Notes: generated from the letters alone by a model not told the origin. Counted from the first letter of the stretch, positions 9,629 to 18,832 are shown. The stretch is 33,000 nucleotides of DNA from Geobacter sp. (GCA_003857395.1 RPRC01000104.1:1-33000); one strand, 5' to 3'. Made by a program: numbers and translations.

Positions 9629-10113
9629 GAAAACTCCTCCCTGCCGGCAGGTGAAAAAAGGAAAACAACACATGCTGAAATAAGAGTTGTTGCCAGCCCT
9701 TGGGGAAGAATCGACCCGAAAATCGAGGCAAATGCTCCGTCAGAAGACGAAAATAGCAGCAGGAGAAGAAATTGGATACTGGCGTTTATGACAATTGCCA
9801 GTGCAGTGCCAAGAACCAGCAGGGTTCGACTACCGGTGTACAGTCGGGCCGCCACCTCGTGGTACAGGGTAAAAATCAGCAGGAAGGAAAACGCATTCAG
9901 GCCGAAATACATGCCGCTGAATGAATCCTGGATACAACCGAGCAGAAAGGAACCAGGCGCCCCGAAGCGGGGGCTGACGCGGAAACCGAAGTACACGACA
10001 AAAACCAGGAGTACGTTTGGCTTGAAGGGATCAGCAAGGTAAGCGGGGAAGATGTTTACCTGAAAAATGACCCCTATGATGACAAGGACGATAATATTGA
10101 GATACTTGAGCAT
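9625..10113 (-). CDS. mreD: rod shape-determining membrane protein MreD
   Basis: A 162-residue membrane protein with about five or six hydrophobic helices, of MreD size, lying exactly where MreD is expected between mreC and mrdA. The FKPNVLLVFVVYFGFR and DSFSGMYFGLNAFSFLLI segments fit the family. MreD links MreC to the MreB filament and PBP2. Its stop overlaps the mrdA start (ATGA). No good ribosome site precedes its ATG. A 34-codon frame ends 21 bases upstream, so MreD may depend on coupling to it. Confidence 0.9.
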   Translation of the reverse strand: MLKYLNIIVLVIIGVIFQVNIFPAYLADPFKPNVLLVFVVYFGFRVSPRFGAPGSFLLGCIQDSFSGMYFGLNAFSFLLIFTLYHEVAARLYTGSRTLLVLGTALAIVINASIQFLLLLLFSSSDGAFASIFGSILPQGLATTLISACVVFLFSPAGREEFS

Positions 10114-10134
10114 ATTGTTAGGTAAAAGACCCGT

Positions 10135-10239
10135 TCAAACAAATATCTGCAAGGCAACCGGAATGGCAGCAACCAGAACCGCGAATCCGAATGCAGCGAC
10201 TGGACGGAAGTTGTCATGACCCTGCATTTCAGGAGGCAT
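10135..10239 (-). CDS. small membrane protein ORF between mreC and mreD (34 residues)
   Basis: A minus-strand frame from ATG 10237-10239 to TGA 10135-10137 encodes 34 residues. The N-terminal dozen are polar (MPPEMQGHDNFRP) and the rest is one hydrophobic helix (VAAFGFAVLVAAIPVALQIFV). GGTGA, complementary to the 16S 3' end, sits five bases before the ATG. The frame starts 12 bases after the mreC stop and ends 21 bases before the mreD start, filling what would otherwise be an unexplained gap in a tightly packed operon. It is likely a real single-pass small protein of the elongasome operon. The family is not recognised, and the function is unknown. Confidence 0.55.
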   Translation of the reverse strand: MPPEMQGHDNFRPVAAFGFAVLVAAIPVALQIFV

Positions 10240-10251
10240 CAAAGTCACCGA

Positions 10252-11064
10252 CTACTGAAGCAGAACCAGAACTTCTTCGAGATGTGACATGGAAACGAAA
10301 GGCCTCAATTCCACGGTTTGAAAGATTCCGTATTCTCCTTTTTTTACCATGGTAACCTCTCCTACCGGAAGAGCATTCGGAAACACCCCTCCTATTCCGG
10401 AAGTGACAATAACATCTCCCGCCTTCACATCTTCCCCTCTCTGGGAGAATTCCAGGGTACAGAGCTGGCCACTTTTTCCCTTCACGACACCTCGGGCACG
10501 GGATCGTTGTACTGTGGCGGCAATGGCACTGGCATTATCCGTTAACAGAAGCAGACGGGAGCTTGTGGAAGCAACTCGGACAACGCGTCCAACGACGCCG
10601 CCCGAAGCGACTACCGGCAACCCTTCCCGCACCCCGTCAACGGAACCTCGATCAATAATAACAGTTCTGAACCAAGGCGAGACATCCTCGCCAATGACCC
10701 GGGCGGCAATGGTGGGAATATGCAGGGCATTCCGCAGCTTCAGCAACTGCTGCAGACGTTCGTTTGACAGCGCTGCTTCGCGATTCTGGATTACCCTGGC
10801 ATTCAACTTCTTTACCAGTTCCCGCAATTGATCGTTTTCCTTGCGAACATTGACAAGAAAAATGTAGTTATCCCAGATACCCGCGAAAAAATCGTTGACC
10901 CGAAAAACCAGTCCGCCGACTGGGGCTGAAATCGCAAGAACAGTCCTTTCGAAGGCGTTCGTGTGCTCCTTCTGGCGCAGGTGAAGCGAATAGAAAAGGA
11001 GTGTTGCCAGAAGAGCAATACCGGCGATGATCCGGACGTAGTGGTTTCTAATAAAATTGAGCAT
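10252..11064 (-). CDS. mreC: rod shape-determining protein MreC
   Basis: MreC is a bitopic inner-membrane scaffold that binds PBP2 in the periplasm. The 270-residue product has a short basic N-terminus, a membrane helix (about 9-25), a coiled coil (about 65-95, NDQLRELVKKLNARVIQNRE) and the C-terminal double beta-barrel domain with RVIGEDVSPWFRTVIIDRGS and GDVIVTSGIGGVFPNALPVG. The frame extends to 11109, but the start at 11064 (MLNFIRNHYVR) gives the family's normal N-terminus. The ribosome site is weak for either choice. It follows rfbC by about 75 bases and precedes the 34-residue ORF. Confidence 0.94.
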   Translation of the reverse strand: MLNFIRNHYVRIIAGIALLATLLFYSLHLRQKEHTNAFERTVLAISAPVGGLVFRVNDFFAGIWDNYIFLVNVRKENDQLRELVKKLNARVIQNREAALSNERLQQLLKLRNALHIPTIAARVIGEDVSPWFRTVIIDRGSVDGVREGLPVVASGGVVGRVVRVASTSSRLLLLTDNASAIAATVQRSRARGVVKGKSGQLCTLEFSQRGEDVKAGDVIVTSGIGGVFPNALPVGEVTMVKKGEYGIFQTVELRPFVSMSHLEEVLVLLQ

Positions 11065-11138
11065 TGTTCCAAAACAGCGAAGGGAGGCGAATCTTCCCCT
11101 CCCCCACATATCGTTGATCCCTTCTGAAACGCGTCGAA

Positions 11139-11630
11139 TCAGTCAAGGGAAAAGGGCGAACCTGCGGCTTCTTCATGACGGATTTCATCAACCAGGCTCC
11201 TTTTCCCTTCCCCTGCATAAAGTCTGTCAGGGGCGTTGAACACCAAACCATTTTCAATGCCGACATTCTTGTAGGCATGCACAACCCCCGGAGGAACGAT
11301 CACCATCCGGGGAGCATCGAGCCCGGCATAAAAACACTGGCTGACGGCGAAGGTCGGCGAATCGGGCCGGGCATCCCAGAGATAAATCCTGAAATTCGAC
11401 GGACCGAGAAAGCAGAAGTAATCCGTCTGCTCCAAGTGCTCATGAGGGCCGCGGGCAACTCCCGGCTTGGTCATGGAAAGATAAGACATTACCGGGACCA
11501 TCAGGCCCTCCAGCTCGTCAATCCGAAACAGCTCCGAAAGCCAGCCCCTGTCGTCGAGGAACTTCGTAAGGGGTCGCACAACAACGTCATGAATCTTTCC
11601 CGGTGTATACCTGATCGCCGTTTCCGTCAC
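11139..11630 (-). CDS. rfbC: dTDP-4-dehydrorhamnose 3,5-epimerase family protein (RmlC-like cupin)
   Basis: A 163-residue cupin of the RmlC family, starting with GTG. AAGGAG lies six bases upstream and fixes the start. The opening (HDVVVRPLTKFLDDRGWLSELFR) and the VPPGVVHAYKN segment are typical. The usual catalytic-His region RGLHYQ is replaced by ARGPHEHLEQ, and the protein is shorter than the common 180-residue form, so it may be a divergent epimerase or isomerase acting on a dTDP-sugar. It starts directly after the rfbA stop, so the two form a pair. The rmlB and rmlD genes for dTDP-rhamnose are not in the window. Confidence 0.75.
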   Translation of the reverse strand: MTETAIRYTPGKIHDVVVRPLTKFLDDRGWLSELFRIDELEGLMVPVMSYLSMTKPGVARGPHEHLEQTDYFCFLGPSNFRIYLWDARPDSPTFAVSQCFYAGLDAPRMVIVPPGVVHAYKNVGIENGLVFNAPDRLYAGEGKRSLVDEIRHEEAAGSPFSLD

Positions 11631-12518
11631 CTATAACTCCTTGTGAGAAATTTCCGCTAAAACACGGGCAAGATAGTCACGATACCCTGATTTCGGTGTC
11701 TCCGCAATCGCCTTTTCCATTCCGGCAACATCAATAAATCCGAGCCGGAAGGATATTTCTTCCAGGCAGGCTATCTTCAGGCCCTGTCGTGCCTCGAGGG
11801 TCCCGATAAAATGGCTGGCCTCCAGAAGACTCTGGTGCGTGCCAGTATCAAGCCAGGCGATTCCTCTCCCCAACCTTTCGACCCGCAGTTCTCCGCATCG
11901 CAGATATTCGAGATTCAGGTCGGTAATCTCCAGCTCACCCCGGGCTGAAGGGCGCATTGTCTTCGTAATTTCAACCACCCTGTTGTCGTACAAGTAGAGA
12001 CCCGGCACGGCATAGTGGGTCTTGGGGTTCGCCGGCTTCTCTTCAATGCCGATTACCTGCCCGCTCTCGTCAAATTCTACAACCCCGTAGCGTTCAGGAT
12101 CATTGACATAGTAGCCGAAAATCTTCGCCCCGCTGTCGAACTCCGCCACCGCCTTGTCAAGATCCATCTTGCCATAGAAAATGTTGTCGCCAAGGATAAG
12201 ACAGACAGAATCATCTCCGATAAAATCTTCTCCGACAAGGAATGCCTGGGCAATCCCTTTCGGCTCGGGCTGAACCTTGTAGCTGATGCGGATTCCCCAG
12301 CGGGCACCGTCTCCGAGCAGTGCCTGGAAGCGGGGAGTGTCATGGGGCGTCGAAATGATCAGGATGTCCTGAAGACCCGCCATCATGAGCGTTGCCAAGG
12401 GGTAGTAAATCATCGGCTTGTCATAGACCGGCTGCAGCTGCTTGCTTGCAACAAGGGTTAATGGGTAGAGCCGACTGCCGGCACCTCCCGCGAGGATAAT
12501 TCCTTTTTTTATCGCCAT
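11631..12518 (-). CDS. rfbA: glucose-1-phosphate thymidylyltransferase
   Basis: RmlA/RfbA makes dTDP-glucose from glucose-1-phosphate and dTTP, the entry to dTDP-deoxysugars for surface polysaccharide. The nucleotide-binding loop [16 protein letters not shown] is at residues 5-20. The motifs [23 protein letters not shown] and [19 protein letters not shown] are all present. The start chosen is ATG 12518 (AAGGTG about ten bases upstream); an in-frame GTG at 12530 is possible. A strong sigma-70-like promoter lies just upstream, so rfbA probably begins a transcript that also carries rfbC, mreC, mreD, mrdA and rodA. Confidence 0.95.
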   Translation of the reverse strand: MAIKKGIILAGGAGSRLYPLTLVASKQLQPVYDKPMIYYPLATLMMAGLQDILIISTPHDTPRFQALLGDGARWGIRISYKVQPEPKGIAQAFLVGEDFIGDDSVCLILGDNIFYGKMDLDKAVAEFDSGAKIFGYYVNDPERYGVVEFDESGQVIGIEEKPANPKTHYAVPGLYLYDNRVVEITKTMRPSARGELEITDLNLEYLRCGELRVERLGRGIAWLDTGTHQSLLEASHFIGTLEARQGLKIACLEEISFRLGFIDVAGMEKAIAETPKSGYRDYLARVLAEISHKEL

Positions 12519-12568
12519 GATCGAGGACACCTTCAGTGTGTTAATATTTATCTATAAATAAACAACTC

Positions 12569-12606
12569 TCCCTGCTTTATTATCACAGGGAAAGAAAACC
12601 CGTCAA
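12569..12606 (-). promoter_or_regulatory. promoter of rfbA with an inverted repeat over the -10 box
   Basis: On the minus strand TTGACG (12601-12606), 16 bases, then GATAAT (12579-12584) matches sigma-70 boxes at 5/6 each. The transcript would start near 12572 with a leader of about 53 bases. An inverted repeat TCCCTG-N11-CAGGGA (12569-12591) surrounds the -10 box and could be an operator. Confidence 0.6.
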
Positions 12607-12662
12607 ATTATTATCTTTGCGCACTGGCGGTGCAGGCCCTTCAGACCGGGAATCAACGTGGG

Positions 12663-13256
12663 TCATATCCCGGGCGTTTCCTCTCCGATGATGGACCTGG
12701 CAGCAGCCAGGAGGTCGTCAACGATCGTTACATCCTTTGGGGCAGCCTCAGCAGAGATGTCACCGTACCCCGTTTTCACCAGCAGGCAGCGGCATCCGAC
12801 AGCGTGACCGGCCTCGATGTCGCTCAGTTTGTCACCGACCAGGTAGGATTGGGCAGGATCAATCCGGAAATCGGCCACAGCCTGCTCCAGCATGCCGGGC
12901 AGCGGTTTGCGGCAGGAACAGTCCGCTGCAAACTTTCCTGATCCGTGCTCGGGATGATGGGGGCAGATATAAAAGCCATCGATCGCCGCAGCATACGGCT
13001 TCAGCTCATTTTGCAGATGACGATGCAGCTCGTGAACGGCCTCCAGGGTGTAATAGCCCCGCGCCACGCCGGACTGGTTGGTAACCACAACCAGCAGGAA
13101 ACCGGCCTCTTTCAGGAGACGCAGGGCCTCGGGAGCTCCGGGCAGGAACTCGAAATCCTCGATCCGGTGGAGGTAGCACTTCTCAACATTGATAACCCCG
13201 TCCCGGTCAAGGAAAACGGCCCGTTGAAAGGGTTTTAGCGCATTGACCTCAATCAT
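12663..13256 (-). CDS. gmhB: D-glycero-beta-D-manno-heptose 1,7-bisphosphate 7-phosphatase
   Basis: GmhB removes the 7-phosphate of heptose bisphosphate in ADP-heptose synthesis for the LPS inner core. The HAD motif AVFLDRDGVIN near the N-terminus carries the nucleophile Asp. TNQSGVARG follows, and the family's zinc site is complete (CPHHPEHG then DCSCRKP). The HAD metal site is LVGDKLSDIEAG. The length of about 197 is usual. Start: ATG 13256 (AGGAG 13 bases upstream) or TTG 13265 (AGGAG four bases upstream); the spacing does not decide. It lies downstream of hldE, across a REP-like repeat. Confidence 0.95.
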   Translation of the reverse strand: MIEVNALKPFQRAVFLDRDGVINVEKCYLHRIEDFEFLPGAPEALRLLKEAGFLLVVVTNQSGVARGYYTLEAVHELHRHLQNELKPYAAAIDGFYICPHHPEHGSGKFAADCSCRKPLPGMLEQAVADFRIDPAQSYLVGDKLSDIEAGHAVGCRCLLVKTGYGDISAEAAPKDVTIVDDLLAAARSIIGEETPGI

Positions 13257-13274
13257 GGCTGACAAGATGCTCCT

Positions 13275-13337
13275 GCAGGGGCGCTGCTAGCAGCGCCCAG
13301 TAATTTCACAACAGGGCGCGGCTAGCAGCGCCCCTAC
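13275..13337. repeat. REP-like paired palindrome between hldE and gmhB
   Basis: 13279-13298 is a perfect 20-base palindrome (GGGCGCTGCTAGCAGCGCCC). 13314-13333 is a near-copy with one changed position. In addition, 13277-13291 and 13321-13335 are exact 15-base inverted repeats (AGGGGCGCTGCTAGC). The unit can fold as two small hairpins or one large one. The GTAGGGGCG...CGCCCCTAC ends look like bacterial REP/BIME elements. It sits in the 94-base gap of an otherwise packed operon and could stabilise or attenuate the message. Confidence 0.75.
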
Positions 13338-13350
13338 GTCGTACCTGTCG

Positions 13351-14823
13351 TCAACTGTAATTCTGGAGAATCTTCTCAATGATATTCGTCGTGGACTTCC
13401 CATCGACAAACTCCACCAGTTCGACCCTGCCGCCATACGACTCCACCAGATCCTTTCCCACAACGCGATCAGGAGTATAATCTCCACCCTTGACCAGCAC
13501 ATCGGGACGAAGGGTTTCGAGAAGTTTGATGGGGGTATCCTCATCGAAGATGACCACATAATCGATGCAGTCGAGGGCAGCAAGAATGTGCGCCCTCTCA
13601 TTCTGCCCGATCAGGGGCCGTTTTTCCCCTTTCAGACGGCGAATCGAAGCATCGCTGTTCAGGCCGAGAATCAGAAGGTCGCCGCAGGCTCTCGCCTTCT
13701 GCAGATACTTCACATGCCCCACGTGCAGCAGGTCAAAGCAGCCATTGGTGAAGGCAATCCGCTTCCCTTTCCTTTTTTCTTCCTCGACACAGGAGGCAAG
13801 GGCGTCCAGATTTTTGATCTTGATGTCACTGTCCTGATGCTCGTGACTGATGGAACCGATGATTTCTTCGGGAGAAACCGTCGAGGTCCCCACCTTGCCG
13901 ACAACGATGCCTGCCGCCACATTGGCAAGGTGCGCCGCCCGTTCGAATGAAAGCCCACAGGCCAGACCAACCCCGAAGGTGGCCACAACCGTATCGCCGG
14001 CACCGGTAACATCGTACACTTCCCGGGCAACAGTCGGAATGTGAACCTCTTCGCCACCGTGCAGGAAGAGTGACATCCCCTCGGAACTTCGCGTTACCAA
14101 TAATGCCTGGTACTCGCCTTCAGCAAGGAGAATGTCCGCAGCCCGGCGCAGACTCTCAGCGTCCGTTATCGCAATGCGCGAAGCGACCTCAGCCTCTTTG
14201 CGGTTCGGCGTAATAATGGTGGCACCCTGATACTTGAGGTAATCGCTCCCCTTCGGGTCGACGACGACCGGAATGCCCCGCTCCCTGGCAGACTCAATCA
14301 CTCCGGAAAGTACCCGGGGAGTAAGGAGACCTTTACCGTAATCGGAAATCAGAACCAGATCCCAGGCATTTCGACGATCATTGACAAGGGCCAGGATCTT
14401 CTCCTCAAACTCCAGAGAAATTTCTTCCCGTGTTTCCCTGTCGATCCGGACAATCTGCTGATTGGAGGCAAGCACGCGAGTCTTCTTGCTGGTCATGCGC
14501 ATCGGATCCTCGAAGACTCCCGTCACATCAACGCCCTTGCCGGTAAAGGCATGGCGAAGAACAGCGCCGTTATCATCGCCGCCAATTACGCTGCAAACGG
14601 AAACGTCCACGCCAAACGCCACAAGATTGTTCACCACATTTCCGGCTCCGCCGAGTCGCATATCCTCACGACGCACATCCACCACCTGTACCGGGGCCTC
14701 GGGAGAGATGCGCTCGGCTTTTCCCCAAAGATACTCGTCAAGCATCAGGTCTCCAACCACCAAGGCGCGGAGGCCTTTTGCCCGCATGAATATCGATTCA
14801 GCATCTTTGCGATCCATGGGCAT
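13351..14823 (-). CDS. hldE: bifunctional heptose-7-phosphate kinase / heptose-1-phosphate adenylyltransferase
   Basis: HldE (RfaE) carries out two steps of ADP-heptose synthesis. Residues 1-325 are a ribokinase/PfkB domain, with GGAGNVVNNL at 58-67 and the signature GAGD at 274-277 holding the catalytic Asp. Residues 350-490 are the nucleotidyltransferase domain, with TNGCFDLLHVGH at 359-370. The length of 490 is near the usual 475. The ATG at 14823 has AGGAGG nine bases upstream. The gene begins five bases after the preceding gene and is followed by the REP-like element and gmhB. Confidence 0.97.
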   Translation of the reverse strand: MPMDRKDAESIFMRAKGLRALVVGDLMLDEYLWGKAERISPEAPVQVVDVRREDMRLGGAGNVVNNLVAFGVDVSVCSVIGGDDNGAVLRHAFTGKGVDVTGVFEDPMRMTSKKTRVLASNQQIVRIDRETREEISLEFEEKILALVNDRRNAWDLVLISDYGKGLLTPRVLSGVIESARERGIPVVVDPKGSDYLKYQGATIITPNRKEAEVASRIAITDAESLRRAADILLAEGEYQALLVTRSSEGMSLFLHGGEEVHIPTVAREVYDVTGAGDTVVATFGVGLACGLSFERAAHLANVAAGIVVGKVGTSTVSPEEIIGSISHEHQDSDIKIKNLDALASCVEEEKRKGKRIAFTNGCFDLLHVGHVKYLQKARACGDLLILGLNSDASIRRLKGEKRPLIGQNERAHILAALDCIDYVVIFDEDTPIKLLETLRPDVLVKGGDYTPDRVVGKDLVESYGGRVELVEFVDGKSTTNIIEKILQNYS

Positions 14824-14828
14824 TTCTC

Positions 14829-15800
14829 TTACCCTCCTGTAGAAGATGGCATGGTCCCCATTCGGTCCAGGATGCCGGCGGCCAGAAGGGGAATCATTAT
14901 TTCATGGTGACCGGTAAGGGTATAGCCCTGCCCCTTGCCGGACGTGGGCCTTTTTACCACGTTCTGCAGCGGCCGGTAATGCTGCTGCATGTCGAAATTC
15001 GCCGTGGTGAAATTATCCACATGGTATCCCAGGTTCTGGACAATGGAGAGGGCCTTGAGAAACACCTCGGGGAGGAGAACCGCACTGCCGACATTGAGAT
15101 AGACGCCACCGTCACCCAACTCGGAAATCACCGAAGCGAAGATCCGGAAATCGGTATAGGACGCCTGACCGATGACCGCACCGTCTGCCGTGGGATGCTG
15201 ATGGACGATATCGGTACCGATAGCCACATGAACGGTAACAGGGATATCGTGTTCCCGGCAGATCGCCAAGAGACTCCAATCCTTGTGGGGATTGCCGTTA
15301 TCGAGGATAAACTGGCCGACGGCTTCACCGAAACCGATCCCGCGGGCAACACCCTCACGGAGAGCGCGATTGATGTCCCGCCCGGTTTCTTCGGCCATGC
15401 CGAACAGACCGCAGTGCAGCACCTTGCCAACATCTTCGCTCGTTTCACCAATCAGAGAGAGCTCATAGTCGTGGATGGCGACCGAACCGTTGACGGCAAA
15501 GGCGGTAATCGCACCGGCCTCGACCAGGTTTTTCAGCACCGGTTGGAGCCCGCATTTAATTACATGTCCGCCCATGGCCACCACCACCGGCTTTCCCGCG
15601 GCACGGGCTCCGACCACGGCATCTATTACCGCAAGGAGGTTTTGGGCGCCGAGTTGCTGCGGCATGGAACGAAGAAGTTCATCCACCGACATCCCCGCCC
15701 GAACCCCGGCAGCAGCATCCCGTGTCATCACCATCTTGTTGGAACGCTCCGCAAGTGGATAGGTCTTCACCCCTGCCAGATCAAGCGGTTTATAGTTCAT
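14829..15800 (-). CDS. conserved protein of unknown function, deoxyhypusine-synthase-like fold suspected
   Basis: A 323-residue soluble protein between gmhA and hldE. I do not recognise a characterised family with certainty. Several stretches resemble deoxyhypusine-synthase-like NAD-binding proteins: [20 protein letters not shown], then [16 protein letters not shown], then [23 protein letters not shown], and [15 protein letters not shown]. The DHS catalytic lysine region (GGGVPKHH) is not visible, so it is not a standard deoxyhypusine synthase. Its start overlaps gmhA by 11 bases and its stop lies five bases before hldE, so it is co-translated with heptose genes. A role in ADP-heptose or a nearby sugar pathway is an inference from context. 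Confidence 0.8.
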   Translation of the reverse strand: MNYKPLDLAGVKTYPLAERSNKMVMTRDAAAGVRAGMSVDELLRSMPQQLGAQNLLAVIDAVVGARAAGKPVVVAMGGHVIKCGLQPVLKNLVEAGAITAFAVNGSVAIHDYELSLIGETSEDVGKVLHCGLFGMAEETGRDINRALREGVARGIGFGEAVGQFILDNGNPHKDWSLLAICREHDIPVTVHVAIGTDIVHQHPTADGAVIGQASYTDFRIFASVISELGDGGVYLNVGSAVLLPEVFLKALSIVQNLGYHVDNFTTANFDMQQHYRPLQNVVKRPTSGKGQGYTLTGHHEIMIPLLAAGILDRMGTMPSSTGG

Positions 15801-16377
15801 GGTTTTTCTCCCCGAAAAGCGTCTGCTCCACCAACTCGCAGAGAATATGAATTATGGTGATATGGCCTTCCTGAATTCGCGGCGTATCGTGTCCCGGAAC
15901 CGTCAGATCAATATCCACCAGGTCTCGGATGCTTCCGCCATCTTTACCAAGAAGCCCCACGGTCCGGCAGCCCATTTCACGAGCGAGACAAAGGGCAGAA
16001 CGCACATTCGGAGACGAACCGCTGGTGGAAATGCCGATCACCACATCCCCTTCCCGGGCATGGGCTTCCACCTGACGGCGGAATATCGCGTCAAAGCCAT
16101 AGTCGTTACCCAATGCAGTCAGAATCGAGGTGTCGGTGCTCAGGGCAATGGCCGGCAAGCCTCGCCGCTCGAGGAGAAAACGTCCGACAATCTCTCCGGC
16201 CAGGTGCTGGGCATCGGCAGCAGACCCCCCGTTCCCCATGACGAGCAGTTTATTGCCATTCCGAAAGGTATCCACAAGCAGATCTGCGACACGAATTATC
16301 TTCGGAGTAAGCTCGCGCTCAAGGGCCTCCAGGACCTCACGATGTGAGAGGAAAGCAGCTGAAATTCTATCCTTCAT
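15790..16377 (-). CDS. gmhA: phosphoheptose isomerase (sedoheptulose-7-phosphate isomerase)
   Basis: GmhA converts sedoheptulose-7-phosphate to D-glycero-D-manno-heptose-7-phosphate, the first step of ADP-heptose synthesis. The 195-residue single SIS-domain protein has the family core [15 protein letters not shown] and [15 protein letters not shown], the phosphate-binding [10 protein letters not shown] loop, and the C-terminal [15 protein letters not shown] with its metal-binding His. It starts right after the stop of the glycosyltransferase-like gene (TGAATG) and overlaps the next gene. It opens the gmhA-X-hldE-gmhB pathway block. Confidence 0.97.
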   Translation of the reverse strand: MKDRISAAFLSHREVLEALERELTPKIIRVADLLVDTFRNGNKLLVMGNGGSAADAQHLAGEIVGRFLLERRGLPAIALSTDTSILTALGNDYGFDAIFRRQVEAHAREGDVVIGISTSGSSPNVRSALCLAREMGCRTVGLLGKDGGSIRDLVDIDLTVPGHDTPRIQEGHITIIHILCELVEQTLFGEKNHEL

Positions 16378-17412
16378 TCAAACCTCCGTTGTGGCAATAC
16401 TCTTTTCAAACTCTGCAAACGTAACACCTTTTTCACCTTCGAGATCGAGAAACCCATCCAATCCGATCAGTATGCGAATATCACGATAGCTGCCACGAAG
16501 CCGAGCAAATGCAGCACGACAGGCACGGAGAGGGAAGATCGATGGAAGCTTTTCCACCAGAATAGCGTCATGAAGCAGATGAAGGGAAGAGGATAGGATC
16601 ATGCGGAAGACGGGTTGAGGCGCAAAGACAAAAAAATGATGCCCTCGACGGGCGGCTGTCAGCATGGAGTCGAAAGCCTTCCTGAGCGTTTCCTGATCGG
16701 TGCCAGGTGCGAAAAAAGAACAAAACATCTGTTCCGTGCCCCAACGTTCCGTGTAGGTGGCAATGCTTTCATTAACAATTTTCTCCCGCCGCGCAACTGA
16801 CCCATACGGAGTTACCTCCCGATATTGGATAGGAGGTCCCGCAAGTCGGAGCGTTCTGAAACCTGCCTGATCGGCACGTCGGGAGTAATCCTTCAGGCAC
16901 CAGACATCACCGTCAAGACCCTCATCAAAATCGCCGATGGCAGCATAGAGACCTCTTGTTATTCCAAGGGCGGAAAAGGAGCCATAGAGCGCCTCACCTG
17001 CTGGACGTTCACGCATTTTTTTTGGAGACAGGGTAGCCCCACTGGAATAGAGTCTGGGAACAAGAATCCCCGCGTCCGGCCGGAGCGCTGCTTCCTGGAA
17101 GGGTTCAAGCCAGCCTGCCGTGACGCGAGAGGTCGAACGCATCACAACAGCAAAAGGCGCCTCGGCCTTTGACAGTCCGCGATTGACCGTGGAAACAAAG
17201 CTGCGGGCACTTTCACTGCGTAACAGAAGTGCTCGACTGTCCAGGTACTCGGCAAACTCATGGAGAAGCTGCTCGGTTGGCTGATCACTGCCGATATCCA
17301 GGAGGATCAGGCGGAAATCACCGGAATGTTCCACGAGAGCAGCAAGACACTCGCGAGTTTCCGTCGGGTTATTCCATACAGGTATGATGATATCGGTTCC
17401 AGCACTGCTCAT
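16378..17412 (-). CDS. glycosyltransferase family 2-like protein, DXD motif altered
   Basis: A 344-residue protein whose first 230 residues follow the GT-A fold of family 2: DIIIPVWNNPTETRECLAAL at 7-26, LILLDIGSD at 35-43, and AVVMRSTSRVTAGWLEPF at about 88-105. Active relatives carry N-x-D-T before the gWLe segment. Here that spot reads RSTSRV (92-97), with no Asp. The later acidic motif (eDvDlc-Ra in relatives) is changed to LKDYSRRA. Metal-dependent transfer may be lost, or this may be a divergent enzyme. The last 100 residues are an unrecognised helical extension. It lies between mreB and gmhA, so LPS core assembly is the likely setting. Confidence 0.7.
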   Translation of the reverse strand: MSSAGTDIIIPVWNNPTETRECLAALVEHSGDFRLILLDIGSDQPTEQLLHEFAEYLDSRALLLRSESARSFVSTVNRGLSKAEAPFAVVMRSTSRVTAGWLEPFQEAALRPDAGILVPRLYSSGATLSPKKMRERPAGEALYGSFSALGITRGLYAAIGDFDEGLDGDVWCLKDYSRRADQAGFRTLRLAGPPIQYREVTPYGSVARREKIVNESIATYTERWGTEQMFCSFFAPGTDQETLRKAFDSMLTAARRGHHFFVFAPQPVFRMILSSSLHLLHDAILVEKLPSIFPLRACRAAFARLRGSYRDIRILIGLDGFLDLEGEKGVTFAEFEKSIATTEV

Positions 17413-17592
17413 TCACGTGTTCCGGGCATTGCGGGACAGCTGACTCCGCAAGCGGAGGCATGCACTCCGATGATAGTCTGAAAGAAAATTCGGCAGAAAG
17501 GAAGGAATTTTTTTCGTGCCTGACACAACAAGGGGGCCAGCGATGATGTAACGATCGCCCGGAAACACGGAGCGATCGCCATCACTACGGAA

Positions 17593-18636
<1,044 letters not shown>

Positions 18637-18692
18637 TCATGCTCCCTTCATCGAAATTTTAATGTTTGTTGACTGGAACAGCTGAATGGTGA

Positions 18693-18721
18693 ATCCTAAC
18701 AAAAACCGCAACACCTGGCAA
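18693..18721 (-). promoter_or_regulatory. sigma-70-like promoter of mreB
   Basis: On the minus strand TTGCCA (18716-18721), 17 bases, then TAGGAT (18693-18698): 5/6 and 4/6 matches with ideal spacing. The transcript would start near 18686 with a leader of about 50 bases before the mreB ATG. It faces away from the divergent foldase promoter. Confidence 0.55.
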
Positions 18722-18745
18722 GAAAGAAATCGAAACAATCTCCAG

Positions 18746-18774
18746 TTGCTTTTGATCCTTTAATATATTACTAT
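18746..18774 (+). promoter_or_regulatory. sigma-70-like promoter of the PpiD-like gene
   Basis: TTGCTT (18746-18751), 17 bases, TACTAT (18769-18774): 4/6 matches each with ideal spacing. The start would be near 18781, about 52 bases before the ATG at 18833. A ribosome site AAGGAG precedes the gene. Confidence 0.45.
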
Positions 18775-18832
18775 GCCGTCCCGTTAAACAGTAATTTTTC
18801 TCGATAAATTCCCTATAAGGAGTCCTCAGTCA

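Noticed and set aside
14904..15860. 318-codon plus-strand frame opposite the gene between gmhA and hldE
   Set aside because: Shadow of the coding strand; the minus-strand frame has the couplings and conserved-looking segments.
17552..17578. Hairpin CGATCGC/GCGATCG downstream of mreB as a terminator
   Set aside because: No T-run follows on the minus strand and the downstream genes look co-oriented and linked. It may be a processing or pausing hairpin.
17409..17582. 57-codon minus-strand frame between mreB and the glycosyltransferase-like gene, ending with an ATGA overlap
   Set aside because: No ribosome site before its ATG, odd Cys/Phe-rich composition and no recognisable fold. The overlap alone is not enough.
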